The position numbers and the translations under genes were made by a program. Shown piece after piece: positions 35,392-43,547 of a stretch of 56,563 bases of DNA (position 1 is its first letter; each line of letters starts with the position of its first letter). This DNA is from Phycisphaerae bacterium (GTDB taxonomy: Bacteria > Planctomycetota > Phycisphaerae > UBA1845 > Fen-1342): positions 1 through 56,563 of the forward strand of contig JAJVHV010000039.1 of assembly GCA_022072445.1 (NCBI GenBank), in the 5' to 3' direction. The notes below the pieces were generated by a model. It was not told the DNA's origin. It did not search any database and worked only from the letters and a program-made list of their open reading frames with translations.

Positions 35392-36204
35392 TCACGGCAC
35401 TCCGGCCCAGACAACATCGTCCGCGTCGTCGCCGACTTCCGACACCACCAGTTCATCCGCTTCGTGCGGAGCGCTGGCCAGCGCCGCGGACACGACTTGC
35501 CGCAGCTGCGCCAGCGACAGGTTCTTACCCGGGCACTCGGTCGCGTGCGTGATGTGCCCGTGGCCATACACCTGCGAAGCACCGATCCCGGTCTCTTTCG
35601 TCAGGAACCGGACGAGTGTCTGGAGCGATTTGACCTGCTTGGCCGTCGGCCGAGTCCGGTTCAGATTCCCGATCAGGCAGATGCCGATCCCGTGATCGTT
35701 GAAGAACCCTTTCGGCCGCCAGGCCCCGAAGAACATCCCGCCCTTCTTCGTCGCGCAATGCGCTCCCGGCTGCTGCCGCGACCAGCGCGGACCGACGTAC
35801 ACCTGCCCATCCGGATAATTCACGCCGTTGCCGATCACAAAGTGATAGCCCAGACCATTCTCCCAGCCACGCAGCAGGTGATAGCGGTGCATGCTGTCCG
35901 GCGTATCGCTCGCGTTCGCCGAATGATGCACCACGATGGTCTTCCAATTCTTGCGCACAATCCCCCTCGCCGGCATCCAGCCCGACGGCCCCTTGGCGCT
36001 CAGCGGAACGGGTTCGCGCTCCGGCGTCGTGACCGGCGGAGGCGGCGGCGCCGGCTTCGGCGCCTGGCGCGCCCCGACGTACGGTTCGGGCAGCGGCTGA
36101 TATCGCACAGCCTCGTCGCCGCATCCCGTCAACACGCAGATCATCCACGTCGCGCTCAGAGCGATGCAGCCGCCCGGCGCAAGACACCGCGAAATCCGTT
36201 TCAT
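35392..36204 (-). CDS. N-acetylmuramoyl-L-alanine amidase, lipoprotein
   Basis: A zinc amidase (Amidase_2/PGRP type) that cuts the bond between muramic acid and the stem peptide. ATG at 36204 starts a lipoprotein signal ending LTGC. A proline-rich linker (APKPAPPPPPVTTPE) follows. The domain at about residues 85-245 shows the zinc ligands in VVHHSANAS, GHGHITHATECPGK (His and Cys) and the fold motif GYHFVIGNG. It is 270 residues long. With murQ on the same strand it points to peptidoglycan turnover. It is convergent with the cytochrome gene, 22 bp apart. Confidence 0.88.
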   Translation of the reverse strand: MKRISRCLAPGGCIALSATWMICVLTGCGDEAVRYQPLPEPYVGARQAPKPAPPPPPVTTPEREPVPLSAKGPSGWMPARGIVRKNWKTIVVHHSANASDTPDSMHRYHLLRGWENGLGYHFVIGNGVNYPDGQVYVGPRWSRQQPGAHCATKKGGMFFGAWRPKGFFNDHGIGICLIGNLNRTRPTAKQVKSLQTLVRFLTKETGIGASQVYGHGHITHATECPGKNLSLAQLRQVVSAALASAPHEADELVVSEVGDDADDVVWAGVP

Positions 36205-36357
36205 CCGATCGTCTCCCACTCGAAATGGGTGGGACAGGCCTCCTGCCTGCCCGCTGCCGCAACACCGTTCCAGCCGCCAGAAGTTCGTATTCTAACCCCC
36301 TTTCCGCCGCTGTCGAACCTGTGTGGCACTGTGTGGCACAGCCGCCCCGGCTGTGCG

Positions 36358-36456
36358 CAGGTGTGGAGAGCCGCCGCCCTCGGCTGCATGCAGGTGTGGA
36401 GAGCCGCCGCCCTCGGCTGCATGCAGGTGTGGAGAGCCGCCGCCCTCGGCTGCACT
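36358..36456. repeat. Three tandem copies of a 33-bp repeat
   Basis: Units at 36358, 36391 and 36424 (CAGGTGTGGAGAGCCGCC then GCCCTCGGCTGCATG; the third ends ACT). A 10-bp run GTGTGGCACT/GTGTGGCACA lies just before. The 420-bp stretch 36205-36624 between the amidase and the secretin-like gene holds this array and the hairpin at 36596; no gene is seen. Confidence 0.85.
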
Positions 36457-36595
36457 CCCCTCGGCTGCCCCGCCCCAACCGAGCCGTCGTGTCGCCACGC
36501 CGGTTGATTTCTAGCCCCATACCAGCCAGCGTGACCTCACGCCGGCTGATTTCGAACACTGCGCACTCGCGTGACTCAGACCCAACCGACGCGCC

Positions 36596-36619
36596 AACCG
36601 GGCTGTGGACAGCCCGGTT
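36596..36619 (-). terminator. Perfect hairpin downstream of the seven-gene run
   Basis: AACCGGGCTG, loop TGGA, CAGCCCGGTT: ten perfect GC-rich pairs ending 6 bp past the stop of the last minus-strand gene (36625). The position fits a transcription end. No U-run follows in the minus direction, so an intrinsic terminator is not assured. Confidence 0.45.
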
Positions 36620-36624
36620 CGAAC

Positions 36625-37374
36625 TCACCCGCCCCCATGCTCCAGGTAGCGCGCCGTCAAGAGCACGAAAATCGGCGGATCCTGCTCATTCTGCGGCAGC
36701 GGAATGATCGCTGCCTGCCCGCGCTCGAGCGTGAGCCCCAGCGTGGTCTCGCGCGCGTCCATGATCGGGCGCCCCACGTCCAGCGGCACGTCGGCGATCG
36801 CCTCGCGCGACGTGACCCGCGTCACGCGCAGTCGGATCTCGCTGAAACGCACGCTTGCCTCGTCCCCACGCTCAACCTTCACGTTGACCGTCGCGCCCTC
36901 GGGCGTCTCGTTCGCGTAGCGCAGGATCAGCGATCCGTCGTCCCGCTTCTCCAGGTACGGCACCGGCCGCCCCACCGACACGCACGCCTGCTGGCCCACC
37001 AGCACGATGATGCGCGGCGACGTCAGCACCTTCCACGGCGCGTCACCGCCGGCGGGTGTTGTCTCCAGCCGGCCGTTGGCGTACGCGAGTCGGAAGTCGC
37101 GCTCGCGAATCTCGAACTTGTCGATCGCCACCTGCCGCGCCAGGCCGTCGGTGCGCCGTCGCCCGGACGGCCCGGTGGGAAAGTGCTCCGGCATTTCGCG
37201 GGCGATCTGCTCGATGTCCATCGGCAGCTTGCTGCGGTCAAACCCCGCCTCGAACGTTACAAAGTACATCTCCACCGCTGCCGCCGGCTCAACCGCCGCG
37301 CCGCCGCCGCCCGGCACCACGCCTGCACCGTTTCCGCCGCCCAGAACCGCTGCCACCGCCAGAATCCACGTCAT
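36625..37374 (-). CDS. Small secretin-domain-like exported protein
   Basis: A 249-residue protein with a signal-like start (MTWILAVAAVLGG). The C-terminal half resembles the secretin domain of GspD/PilQ: KVLTSPRIIVLVGQQACVSV, VGRPVPYLE, and the closing IFVLLTARYL. The usual N-domains are absent, as is a clear outer-membrane gate region, so a full ring pore is not certain. ATG at 37374 overlaps the upstream stop (ATGA), so it is coupled to the membrane protein and sigma factor. Role in a signalling or secretion device is inference. Confidence 0.55.
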   Translation of the reverse strand: MTWILAVAAVLGGGNGAGVVPGGGGAAVEPAAAVEMYFVTFEAGFDRSKLPMDIEQIAREMPEHFPTGPSGRRRTDGLARQVAIDKFEIRERDFRLAYANGRLETTPAGGDAPWKVLTSPRIIVLVGQQACVSVGRPVPYLEKRDDGSLILRYANETPEGATVNVKVERGDEASVRFSEIRLRVTRVTSREAIADVPLDVGRPIMDARETTLGLTLERGQAAIIPLPQNEQDPPIFVLLTARYLEHGGG

Positions 37375-37718
37375 TCGTCACCTCGCGTCGAGAGGACTGT
37401 CCACCGCGCCGCCGACAGCTCGTTCGTCGGCGGCGAACCAAACAGACTGGCGTCCACCGCCACAATCACCGGTGCCGCAGCCGGTGCCGCCGATGGGCCC
37501 GCCGGGGCCGGAACCGCGCGGCGAAGCGCCGGAGCACTCGCCACGCCGCCCGCAAAACTCAGCACCACGCAGGCCGCCGCCTGCCAGACCGACATCCGCA
37601 CACGCCGGCGCGGCCGCGCCCGCCGCAGCCGGCTCAGCAGTTTCGCTTCCGCCGCCGCACCCAGTTCGCGCCGCGGCAGGTGCCGCAGCATCTCTTCCAT
37701 TGGTGATGTCTCATTCAT
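37371..37718 (-). CDS. Single-pass membrane protein, possible anti-sigma factor
   Basis: A 115-residue protein with a charged N-terminal part (PMEEMLRHLPRRELGAAAEA) and one membrane helix (SVWQAAACVVLSFAGGVASA), then a short Pro/Ala-rich outside part. Its place directly after an ECF sigma gene, with overlap ATGA at both ends, suggests anti-sigma activity. No zinc-type HxxxCxxC motif is seen, so it is not a ZAS anti-sigma factor. Confidence 0.6.
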   Translation of the reverse strand: MNETSPMEEMLRHLPRRELGAAAEAKLLSRLRRARPRRRVRMSVWQAAACVVLSFAGGVASAPALRRAVPAPAGPSAAPAAAPVIVAVDASLFGSPPTNELSAARWTVLSTRGDE

Positions 37719-38293
37719 GGACGATGTCTCGCTTGTTCGATCGTCGGCCTGGCGCCGCCGGTCGGCGTATCGCGCGCCGCCTCCGCCGACTGCAATAGGA
37801 CGCGAAGCCTCGCCAGCCCACGCGAATAATCGCTCGCAACGGTCCCGATCGGCCGCGCCAGGATCTCCGCCGCGTCCGCAAACGTCACGCCGCAGAATAT
37901 TCGCAGCACGATCGCCTCATGCTGCTCCTGCGGCAGGGCGGCCAGCGCCGCGCGGGCCGCGGCGATCTGCTCGGCACGATCCGGCTCGGGCGCGTCCGCC
38001 AGGTACGCCGGCTCGACCGCCGCCCCGAGCCCGCCGCCGCGCGACGCCCGGCGGCGCCGGCAGTCGATCGCCGCGTTGCGCAGGCAGCGCAGCACGAACG
38101 CCCGCTGGTCGAGCACGGCGATCCGCTCGCGGACCAGCCGCAGCAGCACGTCCTGTAACACGTCGGCCGCGTCGGCGGCGTCGCCCGTCAGCGCCAGCGC
38201 ATACGCCGTCAGCGACGGCCGATGCTCCAGGTAGAACCTGGCCCACGCCTCGCCCGCATGCCCGACTTCGCCATCTGCCGCGTCGAAGCTCAA
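37715..38293 (-). CDS. ECF-type RNA polymerase sigma factor
   Basis: A 192-residue ECF sigma. Region 2 is at residues 15-85 (AWARFYLEHRPSLTAYALAL, DAADVLQDVLLRLV, RAFVLRCLRNAAIDCRRRR). Region 4 is near residues 120-175 (AALAALPQEQHEAIVLRIF, TFADAAEILARPIGTV). The open frame runs up to 38767, but that would overlap another gene; TTG at 38293 with GAGGG just before it is chosen as the most likely start. It is coupled to the membrane protein. The start is the weak part of this call. Confidence 0.78.
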   Translation of the reverse strand: MSFDAADGEVGHAGEAWARFYLEHRPSLTAYALALTGDAADAADVLQDVLLRLVRERIAVLDQRAFVLRCLRNAAIDCRRRRASRGGGLGAAVEPAYLADAPEPDRAEQIAAARAALAALPQEQHEAIVLRIFCGVTFADAAEILARPIGTVASDYSRGLARLRVLLQSAEAARDTPTGGARPTIEQARHRP

Positions 38294-38346
38294 CGCACCC
38301 TCGCCAGCGCCGCCTGCTATCAGACTAGACGCCCCGCGCCCCCGAG

Positions 38347-39393
38347 CTATGCAGGCGGTTTGTTCCGCGAGGTCTTGCGCACGGCGCGGTCTTTGCGCCC
38401 CCGCCGGCGCGGCCCACCCCGCCGCGCCCCCTCGCCATCGTCCGCATCGAAGTGAATCGCGGCCATCATCTCCGCCACGTTCTCGAACCGGCTGGTGAAC
38501 TCTACAATCTGCTTGAGCGCCTCGCGCAGTCCCGCACTGTGATCCGCCTGCTCGAGATCCAGAAACGTGTGCACGTTGTGATTGAAGTCGTTCGACTCGC
38601 TGGCGTCGAGATGCTCGATCTCGCCGGGCACGTCGTTCATCTGAAACATCGCTTCCAGCATGACGTCCCACGCCTCGGCGAGCTGCGGATGCGGGGCGCG
38701 ACCGTTGGCAAAGCACCACTGCCGCACGGCACCCAGGCCGGCAACCCGCATCTGTTCGCACATCCACTCGAAGTCGGCATCACCCTCGTCCACTTCGCAC
38801 GCCACTTCCTCGAACTCCACGTCCGGCCGTGCCAGAAACGCCCGCACGTCGCCGTCCTGCAAGCGCGCTTGCAGATCCTCCCGCGAGCCGACAAAACGCA
38901 GCTTCCCGTCCAACCCGAATTCCGAAAGGTCCGCCGCCGCCTCGTCGTCATCGTCGACCTCGAGCAGCGCCGTCCAGCACTCATACCGCGGCGGAAGATT
39001 GAAACCATTCTGCAGCGCGAAGCGTATCCCCCGCGCCACGAGTCGCTGCGCCGTCTCCAGATCGATCCGCTGCATTTCGTGGCCCGCCATCGCTTGCGCG
39101 CCGACGTAATCGCGCTCGAATTCCCTGACGCTCACGCCCAACCGGCCGAACGCCTGCTTGAGCCCGACGCACCACAAATCGACCAGGAAGCCGAGCACGA
39201 CGTGTCTCCGCTCGCCCGGCACGCGGCGGAGCACCAGGATGGCGCAAACGCCGGCCTCGTGGAAATCAGCCGTGGCGTAGCATGTCCAGTGACGCTCCGC
39301 GTCGGCTCTCGCCGCCGGCGTAAACGGAATCGTCCGCGGCGCCTCCTGGCCAGGCGTGTTCGATTGACCCGACGACTTGCGTGTCCGCGCCAT
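38347..39393 (-). CDS. Conserved-looking protein of unknown function
   Basis: A 348-residue soluble protein I cannot assign. ATG at 39393 has GGAG 8 bases before it. It has an N-terminal domain with HWTCYATADFHEAGVCAILV and LGFLVDLWCVGLKQAFGRLG, then an acidic helical part (VDDDDEAAADLSEFGLDG; EFEEVACEVDEGDADFEWM) and a very basic tail (RRGGPRRRGRKDRAVRKTSR) that could bind nucleic acid. It lies 17 bp after murQ and 53 bp before the sigma gene. Confidence 0.7.
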   Translation of the reverse strand: MARTRKSSGQSNTPGQEAPRTIPFTPAARADAERHWTCYATADFHEAGVCAILVLRRVPGERRHVVLGFLVDLWCVGLKQAFGRLGVSVREFERDYVGAQAMAGHEMQRIDLETAQRLVARGIRFALQNGFNLPPRYECWTALLEVDDDDEAAADLSEFGLDGKLRFVGSREDLQARLQDGDVRAFLARPDVEFEEVACEVDEGDADFEWMCEQMRVAGLGAVRQWCFANGRAPHPQLAEAWDVMLEAMFQMNDVPGEIEHLDASESNDFNHNVHTFLDLEQADHSAGLREALKQIVEFTSRFENVAEMMAAIHFDADDGEGARRGGPRRRGRKDRAVRKTSRNKPPA

Positions 39394-39410
39394 GTGTCCG
39401 ACTCCTCTCC

Positions 39411-40352
39411 TCAGCCCGTGCCCAGCGCCGCCAACGCGGCGCGCACCGCGCCGCCGGATCGCGCCAGCAGCGCCTCCGCCGCTTCACGCGGCACACCACC
39501 CCGCGCCATCACGATCGCCACCTTCGCCCGACCGCCCGCCGACGCCAGCAGCTCCGCCGCCCGCAGGCGCGGAACCTCGGCGGCGTCCATCACGATCCGC
39601 ACCGCCCGGTCGCCAAGCTTCGCGCACCGCGCCGCGTCCACGTCCACCATCAGATTCTCGAACACTTTCCCCAGCCGCACCATCGCCAGCGTGCTCACGA
39701 CGTTCAGCACCATCTTCGTCGCGATGCCCGCCTTCAGCCGCGTCGACCCTGTCAGCACCTCCGCGCCCGTCAGCACGCGAATCGATATCTCCGCGCTATC
39801 CCCCGCCTGCGGCCGCGGCACACATGCCAGAAACACCGTCCGCGCACCAGCCCGGCAAGCCGCGCGCAGCGCCCCGTGAACAAACGGCGTGGTCCCTCCC
39901 GCCGATATCCCGAAGACGGTGTCGTGCTCGCTCAACGCCAACGCATCGACCGCCGCTTCGCCCGCACCGGCGTCGTCCTCCGCACCCTCAATGCTTCGCG
40001 ACATCGCCGCCTCACCCCCGGCGATCACACCCTGCACCATGCTCGGGTCAGACAGAAACGTCGGCGGACACTCCGCCGCGTCCAGCACCCCCAACCGTCC
40101 GCTCGTTCCCGCCCCGACGTAGATCAGCCGCCCCGCCTGCCGCAGTCCGGCGACGATCACGTCGATCGCCGCCACGATCTCCGCCTTCGCCGCCGCGATC
40201 GCCGCCGGGAGCCCGACGTAATCCTGCACCATCAGGTCGAACGCGTCTTCGGCCGCCATTGCGTCAATCTCGCGCGACGCAGCGTGACGCTGCTCGGTCA
40301 GCAGGTGTCCGCGATCCGGCATTTCCGGTGCGTGCTTCACGTCATCTCCCAT
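39411..40352 (-). CDS. murQ: N-acetylmuramic acid 6-phosphate etherase
   Basis: MurQ splits the lactyl ether of N-acetylmuramate 6-phosphate to give GlcNAc-6-phosphate and D-lactate, a step in cell-wall recycling. The 313-residue protein has the SIS fold motifs: IYVGAGTSGRLGVLDAAECP, QGVIAGGEAAMSRSIEGAED, VFGISAGGTTPFVHGAL and GSTRLKAGIATKMVLN. ATG at 40352 overlaps the end of nnrD by 11 bases. With the downstream amidase it points to peptidoglycan salvage. Confidence 0.94.
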   Translation of the reverse strand: MGDDVKHAPEMPDRGHLLTEQRHAASREIDAMAAEDAFDLMVQDYVGLPAAIAAAKAEIVAAIDVIVAGLRQAGRLIYVGAGTSGRLGVLDAAECPPTFLSDPSMVQGVIAGGEAAMSRSIEGAEDDAGAGEAAVDALALSEHDTVFGISAGGTTPFVHGALRAACRAGARTVFLACVPRPQAGDSAEISIRVLTGAEVLTGSTRLKAGIATKMVLNVVSTLAMVRLGKVFENLMVDVDAARCAKLGDRAVRIVMDAAEVPRLRAAELLASAGGRAKVAIVMARGGVPREAAEALLARSGGAVRAALAALGTG

Positions 40353-41256
40353 CGCCGGCCTTGATGTGCCCGCGGAGCGCGCGCGGTAGCGCTTCGGCCA
40401 CGTCGCGCGCCAGATAACCCACCGGTCCGCTCGTCTCCGCCACCAGGTCTGCCGCCTGGCCATGCACGCACACGCCCAGACACGCGGCCTGGAACGCCCC
40501 CAGCCCCTGCCCGACCAGCGCCGCGATCAGCCCCGTCAGCACGTCTCCCATTCCGCCCGTCGCCATCCCCGAATTGCCGCTCGAATTCGCATATGTGCTG
40601 CGGCCATCGCACACCACCGTGTGGCGACCCTTCAGCACCGTCACCGCCGATGTCAGCCGCGCCACTTCCGTCGCCACCAGCACACGCGTCGCGTGATCCA
40701 CCGGCCGAATCTCAACCAGCCCCGCCCCACCACGCAGCCGCGCCATCTCGCCTGGATGCGGCGTCAGAATCGTCGCCGCATCGCGCCCCGACCACCAGGT
40801 CGGCTGTTCGGCGACGGCGTTCAGACCGTCCGCATCGAGCACGAGCGGTTTCTGCACGCACGAAAGCACGCCCAGCACGACGCGCGACTGCTCCTCGCCC
40901 GTTCCCAGCCCCGGCCCCAGCGCCACCACGTCTGCCCAGCTCAGACCCTCCAGCAGCGCCGGCAATGCGCCAAACGCGATCCGCCCCGCGCCATCTTCCG
41001 CCAGCGGGCTCACCATCGCGCACGGCTCGGCCGCCGCCACGATCGCGTGCGCCGACGCCGGCGCGAACACGCGCACCAGCCCCGCTCCGCCCCGCAGCGC
41101 GCCGCGCGCCGCCAGGATCGCCGCCCCCGGCATATCTCGCGAACCCGCCACGACCGCCACCCGGCCGACCTCGCCCTTGTGCGTCTCGGGAGCTCGCGCC
41201 GGCAGACGCGGAAGCTCGAACGCGTGCCGCGGCGACCCCGACGAAACCTCAGCCAT
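40342..41256 (-). CDS. nnrD: ADP-dependent NAD(P)H-hydrate dehydratase
   Basis: Repairs hydrated NADH/NADPH by dehydration, using ADP. The 304-residue protein is the YjeF C-terminal type alone, without the epimerase half. Seen: KGEVGRVAVVAGSRDMPGAA, ALGPGLGTGEEQ, TPHPGEMARL, and the catalytic GGMGDVLTGLIAAL. ATG at 41256 overlaps larB by 8 bases. The epimerase (NnrE) must be elsewhere. Confidence 0.9.
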   Translation of the reverse strand: MAEVSSGSPRHAFELPRLPARAPETHKGEVGRVAVVAGSRDMPGAAILAARGALRGGAGLVRVFAPASAHAIVAAAEPCAMVSPLAEDGAGRIAFGALPALLEGLSWADVVALGPGLGTGEEQSRVVLGVLSCVQKPLVLDADGLNAVAEQPTWWSGRDAATILTPHPGEMARLRGGAGLVEIRPVDHATRVLVATEVARLTSAVTVLKGRHTVVCDGRSTYANSSGNSGMATGGMGDVLTGLIAALVGQGLGAFQAACLGVCVHGQAADLVAETSGPVGYLARDVAEALPRALRGHIKAGDGR

Positions 41257-42121
41257 GGTGCCCCTCCCGCGCGCCGCCGGTCGCCGGCGTCGCGCGACCC
41301 GCCGCGCCCGTCGCCGCATTCGTCGGTGCCGGCGCACCATCAGTCGCTGCCGTCGGACGCGCCGTGCAGCGTTGCGCCGTCCGCGCGATCCGACACGCCT
41401 GAAACGCGGCCCCGAACCCGTTGTCGATGTTCACCACCGACACGCCCGCCGCGCAACTGTTCAGCATCGCCAGCAGCGCCGCGAGCCCGCCGAAGCTCGC
41501 CCCATAACCCACGCTGGTCGGCACCGCGATGACCGGAACGTCGACCAACCCGCCCACCACACTCGCCAGCGCCCCCTCCATCCCCGCCACCACCACCAGC
41601 GCCCGCGCCGCGCGCAGCTCTTCCACGTGCCCCAGCAGCCGATGCAGCCCCGCCACTCCCACGTCGTAATACGTCCGCACCGTCGCCGACATCAGCTCCG
41701 CCGTGACGCGCGCTTCCTCGGCGACCGGGAGGTCGCTGGTGCCGGCGCACAGGATTCCGATAATCCCCGGTTCGGACGGCCGCTGCGTCTGCCGCAGCGC
41801 GACCGTCCGCGCCACCGGCTCATGTCGGGCCTGCGGAAACCGCGCGACCAGCGCTGTCGCAGCGTCCGATTCGACCCGCGTCGCCAGCACGTCGTGCCCG
41901 CCCGCCGCCAGCGTCGCGAAAATCGAGCAGATCTGCTCGTTTGTCTTGCCCTGTCCGAATATGACTTCGGGAAACCCGCAACGCAGCGAACGATGATGAT
42001 CGACCCGCGCGAAACCCAGGTCCTCAAACGGCAGCGTCTGCATCCGCCGCAGCGCGTCGTCGACGCCGACGCGGCCGCTGCGCAGGTCCTGTAGAAGGTT
42101 GTGGAGGCGCTCGTGGTTCAC
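41249..42121 (-). CDS. larB: Nickel-pincer cofactor biosynthesis protein LarB
   Basis: LarB carboxylates and hydrolyses nicotinic acid adenine dinucleotide, the first step to the nickel-pincer cofactor of lactate racemase-type enzymes. The 290-residue protein has an N-terminal helical part (FARVDHHRSLRCGFPEVIFG) and a PurE-like domain (IIGILCAGTSDLPVAEEA, VVVAGMEGALASVVGGL, PTSVGYGASFGGLAALLAML). An Ala/Pro/Thr tail follows. GTG at 42121 begins the run. larC and larE are not in the window. It is the first gene of a run through nnrD, murQ and beyond. Confidence 0.9.
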   Translation of the reverse strand: MNHERLHNLLQDLRSGRVGVDDALRRMQTLPFEDLGFARVDHHRSLRCGFPEVIFGQGKTNEQICSIFATLAAGGHDVLATRVESDAATALVARFPQARHEPVARTVALRQTQRPSEPGIIGILCAGTSDLPVAEEARVTAELMSATVRTYYDVGVAGLHRLLGHVEELRAARALVVVAGMEGALASVVGGLVDVPVIAVPTSVGYGASFGGLAALLAMLNSCAAGVSVVNIDNGFGAAFQACRIARTAQRCTARPTAATDGAPAPTNAATGAAGRATPATGGAREGHHG

Positions 42122-42197
42122 GGACGTCGACCTGCGTGGAGTTTTTCAGGGGCTCGGACTAGAATCCGATAAATCAAGGGTAACCGAAGGACCGCGG

Positions 42198-42518
42198 ATG
42201 AACAAAGCCCGATCTTCGCCACAACTGGAGACCGTCGAGCCGCTCGGGAAACGCGTGCTCATCCGCAAGGATGAGGACAAGAAGGCCACCAAGGGCGGGA
42301 TCCAGCTTCCCGATAACATCGAAATCCCGACGATCACGGGGCGCGTTGTGGCGGTGTCGGCGCTGGTGGAGAACGACGACGACTATCCGATCCGCCAGTA
42401 CGACCGCGTGCTGTTCAACCCCAAGCACGCCATTCCGGTCGATTTCGAGGGCGATAACCGGCTGTACGTCGTGCCGGTCGAAGACGTGGTGGCAGTTTTT
42501 CGCAAACCAGCGGAATAA
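42198..42518 (+). CDS. groES: GroES-family co-chaperonin
   Basis: Lid of the GroEL folding chamber. The 106-residue protein has the GroES barrel: VEPLGKRVLIRKDEDKKATK, GGIQLPDN, GRVVAVS, DRVLFNP and RLYVVPVEDVVAVF. Compared with standard GroES the mobile loop is short and acidic residues follow it. ATG at 42198 has AAGGA 7 bases upstream. No groEL is adjacent, so it may be a second, specialised copy. It is divergent from larB. Confidence 0.85.
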   Translation: MNKARSSPQLETVEPLGKRVLIRKDEDKKATKGGIQLPDNIEIPTITGRVVAVSALVENDDDYPIRQYDRVLFNPKHAIPVDFEGDNRLYVVPVEDVVAVFRKPAE

Positions 42519-42572
42519 TCGGCGGCGGGCCGACGTCGAACTGGTCAAACGGACACGCTCGGAGAACCATCC

Positions 42573-43547
42573 ATGAGTCGCGTGTTTCACTCCCGCGTCG
42601 CGCGGTGCGTGCCGGCGGCGGTGCTGCTCTGCTGCTGCGCCGGCGTCGCGACGGCGCAGAAGGGCATCGACTGGTCGCGGAACGTCGAGGCGTCGATCGC
42701 CGAATCGAAGCGCACGCTCAAGCCGCTGATGATGTTCGTCGAGGGGTCGATCGACGAGCGCGACGATCGCACCAGCGACGAGCGGCGGAAGGCGTTCATG
42801 GACCCGCGCGTGCTGTACGTCGCGCAGCGCTACATCCCGGTGCGGGCCGACCGCAGCGTGAGCAAGTATCGCGGCATGTTCGACAAGCTGGGCGTCGACG
42901 TGAACGCCAACCTGATGATCGTGTTCGTGTCGCCGAAGGGAGACAAGCTCGACGACTTCTACGCGCTGCATCAGGCGGATTCGTTCGCGCAGAAGATGGC
43001 GCTGGTGTACCGCGTTTATCGCAAGAAAGTGCTCGAAGACGACCTGGCGCCGGTCTTCAACGACGAAAAGGCCAGCGCGGCGGACCTCAAGAAAGCGCTG
43101 GGCATCATCGAAGCGCTCGCGATCCTGGAAGCCGACCAGCTCGTCATCAAGACGCTCGACCGGCGGAACGTGGGAGAGGACGTGGCCGAAAAGGGCATCG
43201 CGGCGCTGGGCGCCATCTCGACGACGCCGGCCGTCGAGCGGCTGCTGAACGAAGCGGCGGGCGCCTCGGTCAAGCGCGCACGACAAGCCGCCGACGCTTT
43301 GGAGCGCTGCACGCCCGCGGCCGCCGAGGACGTGCTGGTCAAGGCGCTGGACGAGACGAAGATCGACGCGCGGTTCGTGGCGGCGTACAAGGCCATCGCC
43401 AAGGTCACCAAGCTGAGCAACGCGAAGCCCGACAAGTTCTGGGAAGGCGACAACGAGAAAGTGAAACGCGACGAAATCCGCCGCGCCGCGGATCACGTCG
43501 AAAAACGCGCCGCGGACTGGCGAAGGAAGTTCGATGAATATCGTTGA
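42573..43547 (+). CDS. Exported thioredoxin-like/HEAT-like protein
   Basis: A 324-residue protein with a signal peptide ([17 protein letters not shown], cut before QKG). Residues about 30-160 look like a thioredoxin-type fold ([56 protein letters not shown]) without a CxxC. The second half is helical with repeats ([20 protein letters not shown]). ATG at 42573 has GGAG upstream. It overlaps the threonine aldolase gene by 14 bases. Function unknown. Confidence 0.68.
   Translation: MSRVFHSRVARCVPAAVLLCCCAGVATAQKGIDWSRNVEASIAESKRTLKPLMMFVEGSIDERDDRTSDERRKAFMDPRVLYVAQRYIPVRADRSVSKYRGMFDKLGVDVNANLMIVFVSPKGDKLDDFYALHQADSFAQKMALVYRVYRKKVLEDDLAPVFNDEKASAADLKKALGIIEALAILEADQLVIKTLDRRNVGEDVAEKGIAALGAISTTPAVERLLNEAAGASVKRARQAADALERCTPAAAEDVLVKALDETKIDARFVAAYKAIAKVTKLSNAKPDKFWEGDNEKVKRDEIRRAADHVEKRAADWRRKFDEYR

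Noticed and set aside
36596-36630. tRNA-like T-loop (GGTTCGAACTC) after a hairpin
   Set aside because: No acceptor, D-arm or anticodon stem can be drawn around it.
37715-38767. Long version of the second sigma-factor gene
   Set aside because: The extra N-terminal half is antisense-like low-complexity sequence overlapping the next gene; TTG at 38293 fits better.
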